Source: Auanema rhodensis (lineage: Eukaryota; Nematoda; Chromadorea; Rhabditida; Rhabditidae). Taken from it: 64,000 nucleotides of DNA. Location: the NCBI GenBank assembly GCA_964057225.1, contig OZ059894.1:1178001-1242000 (forward strand). The letters are read 5' to 3'. Position numbers and translations under genes: made by a program. The notes under the pieces are model-generated. The model did no database searches and was not told the origin of the DNA. It saw only the letters and a list, made by a program, of their open reading frames with translations. This document shows positions 1 to 14,039 of the stretch, one piece after another (the first letter of the stretch is position 1; the number at the start of each line of letters is the position of its first letter).

Positions 1-3000
1 AATGTTTTTCAACGAAAAAATTAATTCTTCAGGGTGAAAATCGAGGATATAAGTGTGAACTTATATCAGTTGATATCTCGGTGCATTTTTAAGCTAGCGC
101 AAATCTGATAACACGGATCGACGCAGCTTGAAAATCCGCATCGAATGCACTATACTACATTGAGAAACGCTTAATACAAAAATTAGTTATGATCGTTTGA
201 AAAATGATGCATTAGTGTATGTTGAGTTTCCATGTACACTCAACATTGCTTCCAAAAACATTTTGACAAAAATTTTTTCGAAAAATTTCAAAATAATTTA
301 GCAAAAAGTAGATGTTTTTAGATTCCTTTTTTCAAGGCAAAGACGATGGACAATGTTTTTCAACGAAAAAATTAATTCTTCAGGGTGAAAATCGAGGATA
401 TAAGTGTGAACTTATATCAGTTGATATCTCGGTGCATTTTTAAGCTAGCGCAAATCTGATAACACGGATCGACGCAGCTTGAAAATCCGCATCGAATGCA
501 GTATACTACATTGAGAAACGCTTAATACAAAAATTAGTTATGATCGTTTGAAAAATGATGCATTAGTGTATGTTGAGTTTCCATGTACACTCAACATTGC
601 TTCCAAAAACATTTTGACAAAAATTTTTTCGAAAAATTTCAAAATAATTTAGCAAAAAGTAGATGTTTTTAGATTCCTTTTTTCAAGGAAAGACGATGGA
701 CAATGTTTTTCAACGAAAAAATTAATTCTTCAGGGTGAAAATCGAGGATATAAGTGTGAACTTATATCAGTTGATATCTCGGTGCATTTTATAGCTAGCG
801 CAAATCTGATAACACGGATCGACGCAGCTTGAAAATCCGCATCGAATGCACTATACTACATTGAGAAACGCTTAATACAAAAATTAGTTATGATCGTTTG
901 AAAAATGATGCATTAGTGTATGTTGAGTTTCCATGTACACTCAACATTGCTTCCAAAAACATTTTGACAAAAATGTTTTCGGAAAATTTCAAAATAATTT
1001 AGCAAAAAGTAGATGTTTTTAGATTCCTTTTTTCAAGGCAAAGACGATGGACAATGTTTTTCAACGAAAAAATTAATTCTTCAGGGTGAAAATCGAGGAT
1101 ATAAGTGTGAACTTATATCAGTTGATATCTCGGTGCATTTTTAAGCTAGCGCAAATCTGATAACACAGATCGACGCAGCTTAAAAATCCGCATCGAATGC
1201 ACTATATTACATTGAGAAACGCTTAATACAAAAATTAGTTATGATCGTTTGAAAAATGATGCATTAGTGTATGTTGAGTTTCCATGTACACTCAACATTG
1301 CTTCCAAAAACATTTTGACAAAAATTTTTTCAAAAAATTTGAAAATAATTTAGCAAAAAGTAGATGTTTTTAGATTCCTTTTTTGAAAGCAAAAACGATG
1401 GACAATGTTATTCAACCAAAAAATTAATTCTTCAGGGTGAAAATCGAGGATATAAGTGTGAACTTATATCAGTTGATATCTCGGTGCATTTTTAAGCTAG
1501 CGCAAATCTGATAACAAAGATCGACGCAGCTTAAAAATCCGCATTGAATGCACTATACTACATTGAGAAACGCTCAATACAAAAATTAGTTATGATCGTT
1601 TGAAAAATGATGCATTAGTGTATGTTGAGTTTTCATGTACACTCAACATTGCTTCCAAAAACATTTTGACAAAAATTTTTTCAAAAAATTTCAAAATAAT
1701 TTAGCAAAAAGTAGATGTTTTTAGATTCCTTTTTTCAAGGCAAAAACGATGGACAATGTTATTCAACGAAAAAATTAATTCTTCAGGGTGAAAATCGAGG
1801 ATATAAGTGTGAACTTATATCAGTTGATATCTCGGTGCATTTTTAAGCTAGCGCAAATCTGATAACACAGATCGACGCAGCTTAAAAATCCGCATCGAAT
1901 GCACTGTACTACATTGAGAAACGCTTAATACAAAAATTAGTTATGATCGTTTGAAAAATGATGCATTAGTGTATGTTGAGTTTCCATGTACACTCAACAT
2001 TGCTTCCAAAAACATTTTGACAAAAATTTTTTCGAAAAATTTCAAAATAATTTAGCAAAAAGTAGATGGTTTTAAATTCCTTTTTTCAAGGCAAAGACGA
2101 TGGACAATGTTTTTCAACGAAAAAATTAATTCTTCAGGGTGAAAATCGAGGATATAAGTGTGAACTTATATCAGTTGATATCTCGGTGCATTTTTAAGCT
2201 AGCGCAAATCTGATAACACGGATCGACGCAGCTTAAAAATCCGCATCGAATGCACTATACTACATTGAGAAACGCTTAATACAAAAATTAATTATGATCG
2301 TTTGAAAAATGATGCATTAGTGTATGTTGAGTTTCCATGTACACTCAACATTGCTTCCAAAAACATTTTGACAAAAATTTTTTCGAAAAATTTCAAAATA
2401 ATTTAGCAAAAAGTAGATGTTTTTAGATTCCTTTTTTCAAGGCAAAGACGATGGACAATGTTTTTCAACGAAAAAATTAATTCTTCAGGGTGAAAATCGA
2501 GGATATAAGTGTGAACTTATATCAGTTGATATCTCGGTGCATTTTTAAGCTAGCGCAAATCTGATAACACAGATCGACGCAGCTTAAAAATCCGCATTGA
2601 ATGCACTATACTACATTGAGAAACGCTTTATACAAAAATTAGTTATGATCGTTTGAAAAATGATGCATTAGTGTATGTTGAGTTTCCATGTACACTCAAC
2701 ATTGCTTCCAAAAACATTTTGACAAAAATTTTTTCAAAAAATTTCAAAATAATTTAGCAAAAAGTAGATGTTTTTAGATTCCTTTTTTCAAGGCAAAGAC
2801 GATGGACAATGTTATTCAACGAAAAAATTAATTCTTCAGGGTGAAAATCGAGGATATAAGTGTGAACTTATATCAGTTGATATCTCGGTGCATTTTTAAG
2901 CTAGCGCAAATCTGATAACACAGATCGACGCAGCTTAAAAATCCGCATCGAATGCACTATACTACATTGAGAAACGCTTAATACAAAAATTAGTTATGAT

Positions 3001-3859
3001 CGTTTGAAAAATGATGCATTAGTGTATGTTGAGTTTCCATGTACACTCAACATTGCTTCCAAAAACATTTTGACAAAATTTTTTTCAAAAAATTTCAAAA
3101 TAATTTAGCAAAAAGTAGATGTTTTTAGATTCCTTTTTTCAAGGCAAAGACGATGGACGATGTTATTCAACGAAAAAATTAATTCTTCAGGGTGAAAATC
3201 GAGGATATAAGTGTGAACTTATATCAGTTGATATCTCGGTGCATTTTTAAGCTAGCGCAAATCTGATAACACAGATCGACGCAGCTTAAAAATCCGCATC
3301 GAATGCACTATATTACATTGAGAAACGCTTAATACAAAAATTAGTTATGATCGTTTGAAAAATGATGCATTAGTGTATGTTGAGTTTCCATGTACACTCA
3401 ACATTGCTTCCAAAAACATTTTGACAAAAATTTTTTCAAAAAATTTGAAAATAATTTAGCAAAAAGTAGATGTTTTTAGATTCTTTTTTTCAAAGCAAAA
3501 ACGATGGACAATGTTATTCAACGAAAAAATTAATTCTTCAGGGTGAAAATCGAGGATATAAGTGTGAACTTATATCAGTTGATATCTCGGTGCATTTTTA
3601 AGCTAGCGCAAATCTGATAACAAAGATCGACGCAGCTTAAAAATCCGCATTGAATGCACTATACTACATTGAGAAACGCTCAATACAAAAATTAGTTATG
3701 ATCGTTTGAAAAATGATGCATTAGTGTATGTTGAGTTTTCATGTACACTCAACATTGCTTCCAAAAACATTTTGACAAAAATTTTTTCAAAAAATTTCAA
3801 AATAATTTAGCAAAAAGTAGATGTTTTTAGATTTCTTTTTTTAAGGCAAAGACGATGGA
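1..3859 (+). repeat. Left segment: 'cttg' copies, then a mixed series
   Basis: The first three copies (to 1051) share 'cacgg' at p113-117 and 'cttg' at p128-131; the third also has the linked p275/p282 change and an odd 'attttatagc' around p91. From 1052 comes a series in the order tatatt/tttgaaaat, acaaag/attg/tcaa, cg-tail, taat, ttta. This series recurs at 8774-10528. The copies at 2807, 3158 and 3509 reappear almost unchanged at 8423, 8774 and 9125, 16 monomers later, including the start 'cgatg' instead of 'caatg' at 3158 and 8774. Confidence 0.75.
274..285. repeat. 12-bp perfect palindrome in the 'cg' class of monomer
   Basis: tttttcgaaaaa (p275-286) is a perfect palindrome in copies carrying g at p281. 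In the more frequent a-class the central CpG reads CpA and the symmetry is lost. A third form carries two linked changes, p275 t to g and p282 a to g. A fourth carries c at p273 ('aaaacttttttcg') and keeps the palindrome. This site is one of the best markers for classing monomers along the array. Confidence 0.8.
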
Positions 3860-4912
3860 CAATGTTATTCAACGAAAAAATTAATTCTTCAGGGTGAAAA
3901 TCGAGGATATAAGTGTGAACTTATATCAGTTGATATCTCGGTGCATTTTTAAGCTAGCGCAAATCTGATAACACGGATCGACGCAGCTTGAAAATCCGCA
4001 TCGAATGCACTATACTACATTGAGAAACGCTTAATACAAAAATTAGTTATGATCGTTTGAAAAATGATGCATTAGTGTATGTTGAGTTTCCATGTACACT
4101 CAACATTGCTTCCAAAAACATTTTGACAAAAATTTTTTCGAAAAATTTCAAAATAATTTAGCAAACAGTAGATGTTTTTAGATTCCTTTTTTCAAGGCAA
4201 AGACGATGGACAATGTTTTTCAACGAAAAAATTAATTCTTCAGGGTGAAAATCGAGGATATAAGTGTGAACTTATATCAGTTGATATCTCGGTGCATTTT
4301 TAAGCTAGCGCAAATCTGATAACACAGATCGACGCAGCTTAAAAATCCGCATCGAATGCACTATACTACATTGAGAAACGCTTAATACAAAAATTAGTTA
4401 TGATCGTTTGAAAAATGATGCATTAGTGTATGTTGAGTTTCCATGTACACTCAACATTGCTTCCAAAAACATTTTGACAAAAATTTTTTCAAAAAATTTC
4501 AAAATAATTTAGCAAAAAGTAGATGTTTTTAGATTTCTTTTTTCAAGGCAAACACGATGGACAATGTTTTTCAACGAAAAAATTAATTCTTCAGGGTGAA
4601 AATCGAGGATATAAGTGTGAACTTATATCAGTTGATATCTCGGTGCATTTTTAAGCTAGCGCAAATCTGATAACAAAGATCGACGCAGCTTAAAAATCCG
4701 CATTGAATGCACTATACTACATTGAGAAACGCTTGATACAAAAATTAGTTATGATCGTTTGAAAAATGATGCATTAGTGTATGTTGAGTTTCCATGTACA
4801 CTCAACATTGCTTCCAAAAACATTTTGACAAAAATTTTTTCAAAAAATTTCAAAATAATTTAGCAAAAAGTAGATGTTTTTAGATTTCTTTTTTCAAGGC
4901 AAACACGATGGA

Positions 4913-6667
4913 CAATGTTTTTCAACGAAAAAATTAATTCTTCAGGGTGAAAATCGAGGATATAAGTGTGAACTTATATCAGTTGATATCTCGGTGCATT
5001 TTTAAGCTAGCGCAAATCTGATACCACAGATCGACGCAGCTTAAAAATTCGCATCGAATGCACTATACTACATTGAGAAACGCTTAATACAAAAATTAGT
5101 TATGATCGTTTGAAAAATGATGCATTAGTGTATGTTGAGTTTCCATGTACACTCAACATTGCTTCCAAAAACATTTTGACAAAAATTTTTTCAAAAAATT
5201 TCAAAATAATTTAGCAAAAAGTAGATGTTTTTAGACTTCTTTTTTCAAGGCAAACACGATGGACAATGTTTTTCAACGAAAAAATTAATTCTTCAGGGTG
5301 AAAATCGAGGATATAAGTGTGAAATTATATCAGTTGATATCTCGGTGCATTTTTAAGCTAGCGCAAATCTGATAACAAAGATCGACGCAGCTTAAAAATC
5401 CGCATTGAATGCACTATACTACATTGAGAAACGCTCAATACAAAAATTAGTTATGATCGTTTGAAAAATGATGCATTAGTGTATGTTGAGTTTCCATGTA
5501 CACTCAACATTGCTTCCAAAAACATTTTGACAAAAATTTTTTCAAAAAATTTCAAAATAATTTAGCAAAAAGTAGATGTTTTTAGATTCCTTTTTTCAAG
5601 GCAAAGACGATGGACAATGTTATTCATCGAAAAAATTAATTCTTCAGGGTGAAAATCGAGGATATAAGTGTGAACTTATATCAGTTGATATCTCGGTGCA
5701 TTTTTAAGCTAGCGCAAATCTGATACCACAGATCGACGCAGCTTAAAAATTCGCATCGAATGCACTATACTACATTGAGAAACGCTTAATACAAAAATTA
5801 GTTATGATCGTTTGAAAAATGATGCATTAGTGTATGTTGAGTTTCCATGTACACTCAACATTGCTTCCAAAAACATTTTGACAAAAATTTTTTGAAAAAA
5901 TTTCAAAATAATTTAGCAAAAAGTAGATGTTTTTAGATTTCTTTTTTCAAGGCAAACACGATGGACAATGTTTTTCAACGAAAAAATTAATTCTTCAGGG
6001 TGAAAATCGAGGATATAAGTGTGAAATTATATCAGTTGATATCTCGGTGCATTTTTAAGCTAGCGCAAATCTGATAACAAAGATCGACGCAGCTTAAAAA
6101 TCCGCATTGAATGCACTATACTACATTGAGAAACGCTCAATACAAAAATTAGTTATGATCGTTTGAAAAATGATGCATTAGTGTATGTTGAGTTTCCATG
6201 TACACTCAACATTGCTTCCAAAAACATTTTGACAAAAATTTTTTCAAAAAATTTCAAAATAATTTAGCAAAAAGTAGATGTTTTTAGATTCCTTTTTTCA
6301 AGGCAAAGACGATGGACAATGTTATTCATCGAAAAAATTAATTCTTCAGGGTGAAAATCGAGGATATAAGTGTGAACTTATATCAGTTGATATCTCGGTG
6401 CATTTTTAAGCTAGCGCAAATCTGATACCACAGATCGACGCAGCTTAAAAATCCGCATCGAATGCACTATACTACATTGAGAAACGCTTAATACAAAAAT
6501 TAGTTATGATCGTTTGAAAAATGATGCATTAGTGTATGTTGAGTTTCCATGTACACTCAACATTGCTTCCAAAAACATTTTGACAAAAATTTTTTCGAAA
6601 AATTTCAAAATAATTTAGCAAAAAGTAGATGTTTTTAGATTCCTTTTTTCAAGGCAAAGACGATGGA
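4913..6667 (+). repeat. Alternating dimer block (702-bp higher-order unit)
   Basis: Copies starting 4913, 5615 and 6317 carry 'ataccacag' (p112 a to c). They alternate with copies at 5264 and 5966 that carry 'gaaattatatc' and 'acaaag'. The 'ttcgcatcg' variant (p137 c to t) is shared by 4913 and 5615. This gives two and a half turns of a two-monomer unit, the signature of repeated unequal exchange with a 702-bp register. Part of the unit recurs at 29488. Confidence 0.8.
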
Positions 6668-8071
6668 CAATGTTTTTCAACGAAAAAATTAATTCTTCAG
6701 GGTGAAAATCGAGGATATAAGTGTGAACTTATATCAGTTGATATCTCGGTGCATTTTTAAGCTAGCGCAAATCTGATAACACGGATCGACGCAGCTTGAA
6801 AATCCGCATCGAATGCACTATACTACATTGAGAAACGCTTAATACAAAAATTAGTTATGATCGTTTGAAAAATGATGCATTAGTGTATGTTGAGTTTCCA
6901 TGTACACTCAACATTGCTTCCAAAAACATTTTGACAAAAATTTTTTCGAAAAATTTCAAAATAATTTAGCAAAAAGTAGATGTTTTTAGATTCCTTTTTT
7001 CAAGGCAAAGACGATGGACAATGTTTTTCAACGAAAAAATTAATTCTTCAGGGTGAAAATCGAGGATATAAGTGTGAACTTATATCAGTTGATATCTCGG
7101 TGCATTTTTAAGCTAGCGCAAATCTGATAACACGGATCGACGCAGCTTGAAAATCCGCATCGAATGCAGTATACTACATTGAGAAACGCTTAATACAAAA
7201 ATTAGTTATGATCGTTTGAAAAATGATGCATTAGTGTATGTTGAGTTTCCATGTACACTCAACATTGCTTCCAAAAACATTTTGACAAAAATTTTTTCGA
7301 AAAATTTCAAAATAATTTAGCAAAAAGTAGATGTTTTTAGATTCCTTTTTTCAAGGCAAAGACGATGGACAATGTTTTTCAACGAAAAAATTAATTCTTC
7401 AGGGTGAAAATCGAGGATATAAGTGTGAACTTATATCAGTTGATATCTCGGTGCATTTTTAAGCTAGCGCAAATCTGATAACACGGATCGACGCAGCTTG
7501 AAAATCCGCATCGAATGCACTATACTACATTGAGAAACGCTTAATACAAAAATTAGTTATGATCGTTTGAAAAATGATGCATTAGTGTATGTTGAGTTTC
7601 CATGTACACTCAACATTGCTTCCAAAAACATTTTGACAAAAATTTTTTCGAAAAATTTCAAAATAATTTAGCAAAAAGTAGATGTTTTTAGATTCCTTTT
7701 TTCAAGGCAAAGACGATGGACAATGTTTTTCAACGAAAAAATTAATTCTTCAGGGTGAAAATCGAGGATATAAGTGTGAACTTATATCAGTCGATATCTC
7801 GGTGCATTTTTAAGCTAGCGCAAATCTGATAACACGGATCGACGCAGCTTGAAAATCCGCATCGAATGCAGTATACTACATTGAGAAACGCTTAATACAA
7901 AAATTAGTTATGATCGTTTGAAAAATGATGCATTAGTGTATGTTGAGTTTCCATGTACACTCAACATTGCTTCCAAAAACATTTTGACAAAAATTTTTTC
8001 GAAAAATTTCAAAATAATTTAGCAAAAAGTAGATGTTTATAAATTCCTTTTTTCAAGGCAAAGACGATGGA
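6668..8071 (+). repeat. Second alternating dimer block ('cttg' class)
   Basis: Four copies (6668, 7019, 7370, 7721) all carry 'cacgg' and 'cttg' and alternate between 'gcactatac' and 'gcagtatac' (p151 c/g). This is a two-monomer unit repeated twice. The same alternation opens the window (copies at 1 and 351), so this block and the left edge are related. The 'cttg' form is confined to the first 8.1 kb, with one other copy at 3860. Confidence 0.8.
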
Positions 8072-9475
8072 CAATGTTTTTCAACGAAAAAATTAATTCT
8101 TCAGGGTGAAAATCGAGGATATAAGTGTGAACTTATATCAGTTGATATCTCGGTGCATTTTTAAGCTAGCGCAAATCTGATAACACGGATCGACGCAGCT
8201 TAAAAATCCGCATCGAATGCACTATACTACATTGAGAAACGCTTAATACAAAAATTAATTATGATCGTTTGAAAAATGATGCATTAGTGTATGTTGAGTT
8301 TCCATGTACACTCAACATTGCTTCCAAAAACATTTTGACAAAAATTTTTTCAAAAAATTTCAAAATAATTTAGCAAAAAGTAGATGTTTTTAGATTCCTT
8401 TTTTCAAGGCAAAGACGATGGACAATGTTATTCAACGAAAAAATTAATTCTTCAGGGTGAAAATCGAGGATATAAGTGTGAACTTATATCAGTTGATATC
8501 TCGGTGCATTTTTAAGCTAGCGCAAATCTGATAACACAGATCGACGCAGCTTAAAAATCCGCATCGAATGCACTATACTACATTGAGAAACGCTTAATAC
8601 AAAAATTAGTTATGATCGTTTGAAAAATGATGCATTAGTGTATGTTGAGTTTCCATGTACACTCAACATTGCTTCCAAAAACATTTTGACAAAATTTTTT
8701 TCAAAAAATTTCAAAATAATTTAGCAAAAAGTAGATGTTTTTAGATTCCTTTTTTCAAGGCAAAGACGATGGACGATGTTATTCAACGAAAAAATTAATT
8801 CTTCAGGGTGAAAATCGAGGATATAAGTGTGAACTTATATCAGTTGATATCTCGGTGCATTTTTAAGCTAGCGCAAATCTGATAACACAGATCGACGCAG
8901 CTTAAAAATCCGCATCGAATGCACTATATTACATTGAGAAACGCTTAATACAAAAATTAGTTATGATCGTTTGAAAAATGATGCATTAGTGTATGTTGAG
9001 TTTCCATGTACACTCAACATTGCTTCCAAAAACATTTTGACAAAAATTTTTTCAAAAAATTTGAAAATAATTTAGCAAAAAGTAGATGTTTTTAGATTCT
9101 TTTTTTCAAAGCAAAAACGATGGACAATGTTATTCAACGAAAAAATTAATTCTTCAGGGTGAAAATCGAGGATATAAGTGTGAACTTATATCAGTTGATA
9201 TCTCGGTGCATTTTTAAGCTAGCGCAAATCTGATAACAAAGATCGACGCAGCTTAAAAATCCGCATTGAATGCACTATACTACATTGAGAAACGCTCAAT
9301 ACAAAAATTAGTTATGATCGTTTGAAAAATGATGCATTAGTGTATGTTGAGTTTTCATGTACACTCAACATTGCTTCCAAAAACATTTTGACAAAAATTT
9401 TTTCAAAAAATTTCAAAATAATTTAGCAAAAAGTAGATGTTTTTAGATTCCTTTTTTCAAGGCAAAAACGATGGA
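8072..9475 (+). repeat. Copies linking the left series to the 10-monomer blocks
   Basis: Four monomers. The first (8072) is a 'cacgg', 'attaattatg' copy. The next three match those at 2807, 3158 and 3509, except that the last has the tail of the copy at 1403. The match includes the rare 'cgatg' start at 8774. They show that the order seen in 1052-3859 was copied as a set of neighbours rather than monomer by monomer. Confidence 0.65.
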
Positions 9476-12400
9476 CAATGTTATTCAACGAAAAAATTAA
9501 TTCTTCAGGGTGAAAATCGAGGATATAAGTGTGAACTTATATCAGTTGATATCTCGGTGCATTTTTAAGCTAGCGCAAATCTGATAACACAGATCGACGC
9601 AGCTTAAAAATCCGCATCGAATGCACTATACTACATTGAGAAACGCTTAATACAAAAATTAGTTATGATCGTTTGAAAAATGATGCATTAGTGTATGTTG
9701 AGTTTCCATGTACACTCAACATTGCTTCCAAAAACATTTTGACAAAAATTTTTTCGAAAAATTTCAAAATAATTTAGCAAAAAGTAGATGTTTTTAAATT
9801 CCTTTTTTCAAGGCAAAGACGATGGACAATGTTTTTCAACGAAAAAATTAATTCTTCAGGGTGAAAATCGAGGATATAAGTGTGAACTTATATCAGTTGA
9901 TATCTCGGTGCATTTTTAAGCTAGCGCAAATCTGATAACACGGATCGACGCAGCTTAAAAATCCGCATCGAATGCACTATACTACATTGAGAAACGCTTA
10001 ATACAAAAATTAATTATGATCGTTTGAAAAATGATGCATTAGTGTATGTTGAGTTTCCATGTACACTCAACATTGCTTCCAAAAACATTTTGACAAAAAT
10101 TTTTTCGAAAAATTTCAGAATAATTTAGCAAAAAGTAGATGTTTTTAGATTCCTTTTTTCAAGACAAAGACGATGGACAATGTTTTTCAACGAAAAAATT
10201 AATTCTTCAGGGTGAAAATCGAGGATATAAGTGTGAACTTATATCAGTTGATATCTCGGTGCATTTTTAAGCTAGCGCAAATCTGATAACACAGATCGAC
10301 GCAGCTTAAAAATCCGCATTGAATGCACTATACTACATTGAGAAACGCTTTATACAAAAATTAGTTATGATCGTTTGAAAAATGATGCATTAGTGTATGT
10401 TGAGTTTCCATGTACACTCAACATTGCTTCCAAAAACATTTTGACAAAAATTTTTTCAAAAAATTTGAAAATAATTTAGCAAAAAGTAGATGTTTTTAGA
10501 TTCCTTTTTTCAAAGCAAAAACGATGGACAATGTTATTCAACGAAAAAATTAATTCTTCAGGGTGAAAATCGAGGATATAAGTGTGAACTTATATCAGTT
10601 GATATCTCGGTGCATTTTTAAGCTAGCGCAAATCTGATAACAAAGATCGACGCAGCTTAAAAATCCGCATTGAATGCACTATACTACATTGAGAAACGCT
10701 CAATACAAAAATTAGTTATGATCGTTTGAAAAATGATGCATTAGTGTATGTTGAGTTTTCATGTACACTCAACATTGCTTCCAAAAACATTTTGACAAAA
10801 ATTTTTTCAAAAAATTTCAAAATAATTTAGCAAAAAGTAGATGTTTTTAGATTCCTTTTTTTAAGGCAAAAACGATGGACAATGTTATTCAACGAAAAAA
10901 TTAATTCTTCAGGGTGAAAATCGAGGATATAAGTGTGAACTTATATCAGTTGATATCTCGGTGCATTTTTAAGCTAACGCAAATCTGATAACACGGATCG
11001 ACGCAGCTTAAAAATCCGCATCGAATGCACTATACTACATTGAGAAACGCTTAATACAAAAATTAATTATGATCGTTTGAAAAATGATGCATTAGTGTAT
11101 GTTGAGTTTCCATGTACACTCAACATTGCTTCCAAAAACATTTTGACAAAAATTTTTTCAAAAAATTTCAAAATAATTTAGCAAAAAGTAGATGTTTTTA
11201 AATTCCTTTTTTCAATTCAAAGACGATGGACAATGTTTTTCAACGAAAAAATTAATTCTTCAGGGTGAAAATCGAGGATATAAGTGTGAACTTATATCAG
11301 TTGATATCTCGGTGCATTTTTAAGCTAGCGCAAATCTGATAACACAGATCGACGCAGCTTAAAAATCCGCATCGAATGCACTATACTACATTGAGAAACG
11401 CTTAATACAAAAATTAATTATGATCGTTTGAAAAATGATGCATTAGTGTATGTTGAGTTTCCATGTACACTCAACATTGCTTCCAAAAACATTTTGACAA
11501 AAATTTTTTCGAAAAATTTCAAAATAATTTAGCAAAAATTAGATGTTTTTAGATTCCTTTTTTTGAAGGCAAAGACGATGGACAATGTTTTTCAACGAAA
11601 AAATTAATTCTTCAGGGTGAAAATCGAGGATATAAGTGTGAACTTATATCAGTTGATATCTCGGTGCATTTTCAAGCTAGCGCAAATCTGATAACACAGA
11701 TCGACGCAGCTTAAAAATCCGCATCGAATGCACTATATTACATTGAGAAACGCTTAATACAAAAATTAGTTATGATCGTTTGAAAAATGATGCATTAGTG
11801 TATGTTGAGTTTCCATGTACACTCAACATTGCTTCCAAAAACATTTTGACAAAAATTTTTTCAAAAAATTTGAAAATAATTTAGCAAAAAGTAGATGTTT
11901 TTAGATTCTTTTTTTCAAAGCAAAAACGATGGACAATGTTATTCAACGAAAAAATTAATTCTTCAGGGTGAAAATCGAGGATATAAGTGTGAACTTATAT
12001 CAGTTGATATCTCGGTGCATTTTTAAGCTAGCGCAAATCTGATAACAAAGATCGACGCAGCTTAAAAATCCGCATTGAATGCACTATACTACATTGAGAA
12101 ACGCTCAATACAAAAATTAGTTATGATCGTTTGAAAAATGATGCATTAGTGTATGTTGAGTTTTCATGTACACTCAACATTGCTTCCAAAAACATTTTGA
12201 CAAAAATTTTTTCAAAAAATTTCAAAATAATTTAGCAAAAAGTAGATGTTTTTAGATTCCTTTTTTTAAGGCAAAAACGATGGACAATGTTATTCAACGA
12301 AAAAATTAATTCTTCAGGGTGAAAATCGAGGATATAAGTGTGAACTTATATCAGTTGATATCTCGGTGCATTTTTAAGCTAACGCAAATCTGATAACACG

Positions 12401-12986
12401 GATCGACGCAGCTTAAAAATCCGCATCGAATGCACTATACTACATTGAGAAACGCTTAATACAAAAATTAATTATGATCGTTTGAAAAATGATGCATTAG
12501 TGTATGTTGAGTTTCCATGTACACTCAACATTGCTTCCAAAAACATTTTGACAAAAATTTTTTCAAAAAATTTCAAAATAATTTAGCAAAAAATAGATGT
12601 TTTTTAATTCCTTTTTTCAATTCAAAGACGATGGACAATGTTTTTCAACGAAAAAATTAATTCTTCAGGGTGAAAATCGAGGATATAAGTGTGAACTTAT
12701 ATCAGTTGATATCTCGGTGCATTTTTAAGCTAGCGCAAATTTGATAACACAGATCGACGCAGCTTAAAAATCCGCATCGAATGCACTATACTACATTGAG
12801 AAACGCTTAATACAAAAATTAATTATGATCGTTTGAAAAATGATGCATTAGTGTATGTTGAGTTTTCATGTACACTCAACATTGCTTCCAAAAACATTTT
12901 GACAAAAATTTTTTCAAAAAATTTCAAAATAATTTAGCAAAAAGTAGATGTTTTTAGATTCCTTTTTTCAAGGCAAAAACGATGGA
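9476..12986 (+). repeat. 10-monomer block, first copy
   Basis: The first six monomers (9476 to 11582) match those at 12987 to 15093 in order. Shared states include aaattcc tails, 'attaattatg', ttta with a tttgaaaat tail, acaaag with 'gagttttcatg', 'taagctaacgc' with a 'caattcaaag' tail, and a 7-T run followed by gaagg. The offset is ten monomers (3511 bp). The 352-bp copy at 11231 owes its extra base to the T run at 11558-11564. The monomers at 11934 and 12285 repeat those at 10529 and 10880, a four-monomer sub-repeat. Confidence 0.75.
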
Positions 12987-14039
12987 CAATGTTATTCAAC
13001 GAAAAAATTAATTCTTCAGGGTGAAAATCGAGGATATAAGTGTGAACTTATATCAGTTGATATCTCGGTGCATTTTTAAGCTAGCGCAAATCTGATAACA
13101 CAGATCGACGCAGCTTAAAAATCCGCATCGAATGCACTATACTACATTGAGAAACGCTTAATACAAAAATTAGTTATGATCGTTTGAAAAATGATGCATT
13201 AGTGTATGTTGAGTTTCCATGTACACTCAACATTGCTTCCAAAAACATTTTGACAAAAATTTTTTCGAAAAATTTCAAAATAATTTAGCAAAAAGTAGAT
13301 GTTTTTAAATTCCTTTTTTCAAGGCAAAGACGATGAACAATGTTTTTCAACGAAAAAATTAATTCTTCAGGGTGAAAATCGAGGATATAAGTGTGAACTT
13401 ATATCAGTTGATATCTCGGTGCATTTTTAAGCTAGCGCAAATCTGATAACACGGATCGACGCAGCTTAAAAATCCGCATCGAATGCACTATACTACATTG
13501 AGAAACGCTTAATACAAAAATTAATTATGATCGTTTGAAAAATGATGCATTAGTGTATGTTGAGTTTCCATGTACACTCAACATTGCTTCCAAAAACATT
13601 TTGACAAAAATTTTTTCGAAAAATTTCAAAATAATTTAGCAAAAAGTTGATGTTTTTAGATTCCTTTTTTCAAGGCAAAGACGATGGACAATGTTTTTCA
13701 ACGAAAAAATTAATTCTTCAGGGTGAAAATCGAGGATATTAGTGTGAACTTATATCAGTTGATATCTCGGTGCATTTTTAAGCTAGCGCAAATCTGATAA
13801 CACAGATCGACGCAGCTTAAAAATCCGCATTGAATGCACTATACTACATTGAGAAACGCTTTATACAAAAATTAGTTATGATCGTTTGAAAAATGATGCA
13901 TTAGTGTATGTTGAGTTTCCATGTACACTCAACATTGCTTCCAAAAACATTTTGACAAAAATTTTTTCAAAAAATTTGAAAATAATTTAGCAAAAAGTAG
14001 ATGTTTTTAGATTCCTTTTTTCAAAGCAAAAACGATGGA
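12987..14039 (+). repeat. 10-monomer block, second copy (start)
   Basis: Three monomers matching 9476, 9827 and 10178 in class and order. Private changes here are 'gatgaacaatg' at the 13338 boundary, 'gttgatg' near 13647 and 'gatattag' near 13735. The 'gatgaacaatg' change is seen again at 21063, where it also precedes this family of monomers, so it was carried in a copied block. Confidence 0.65.
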
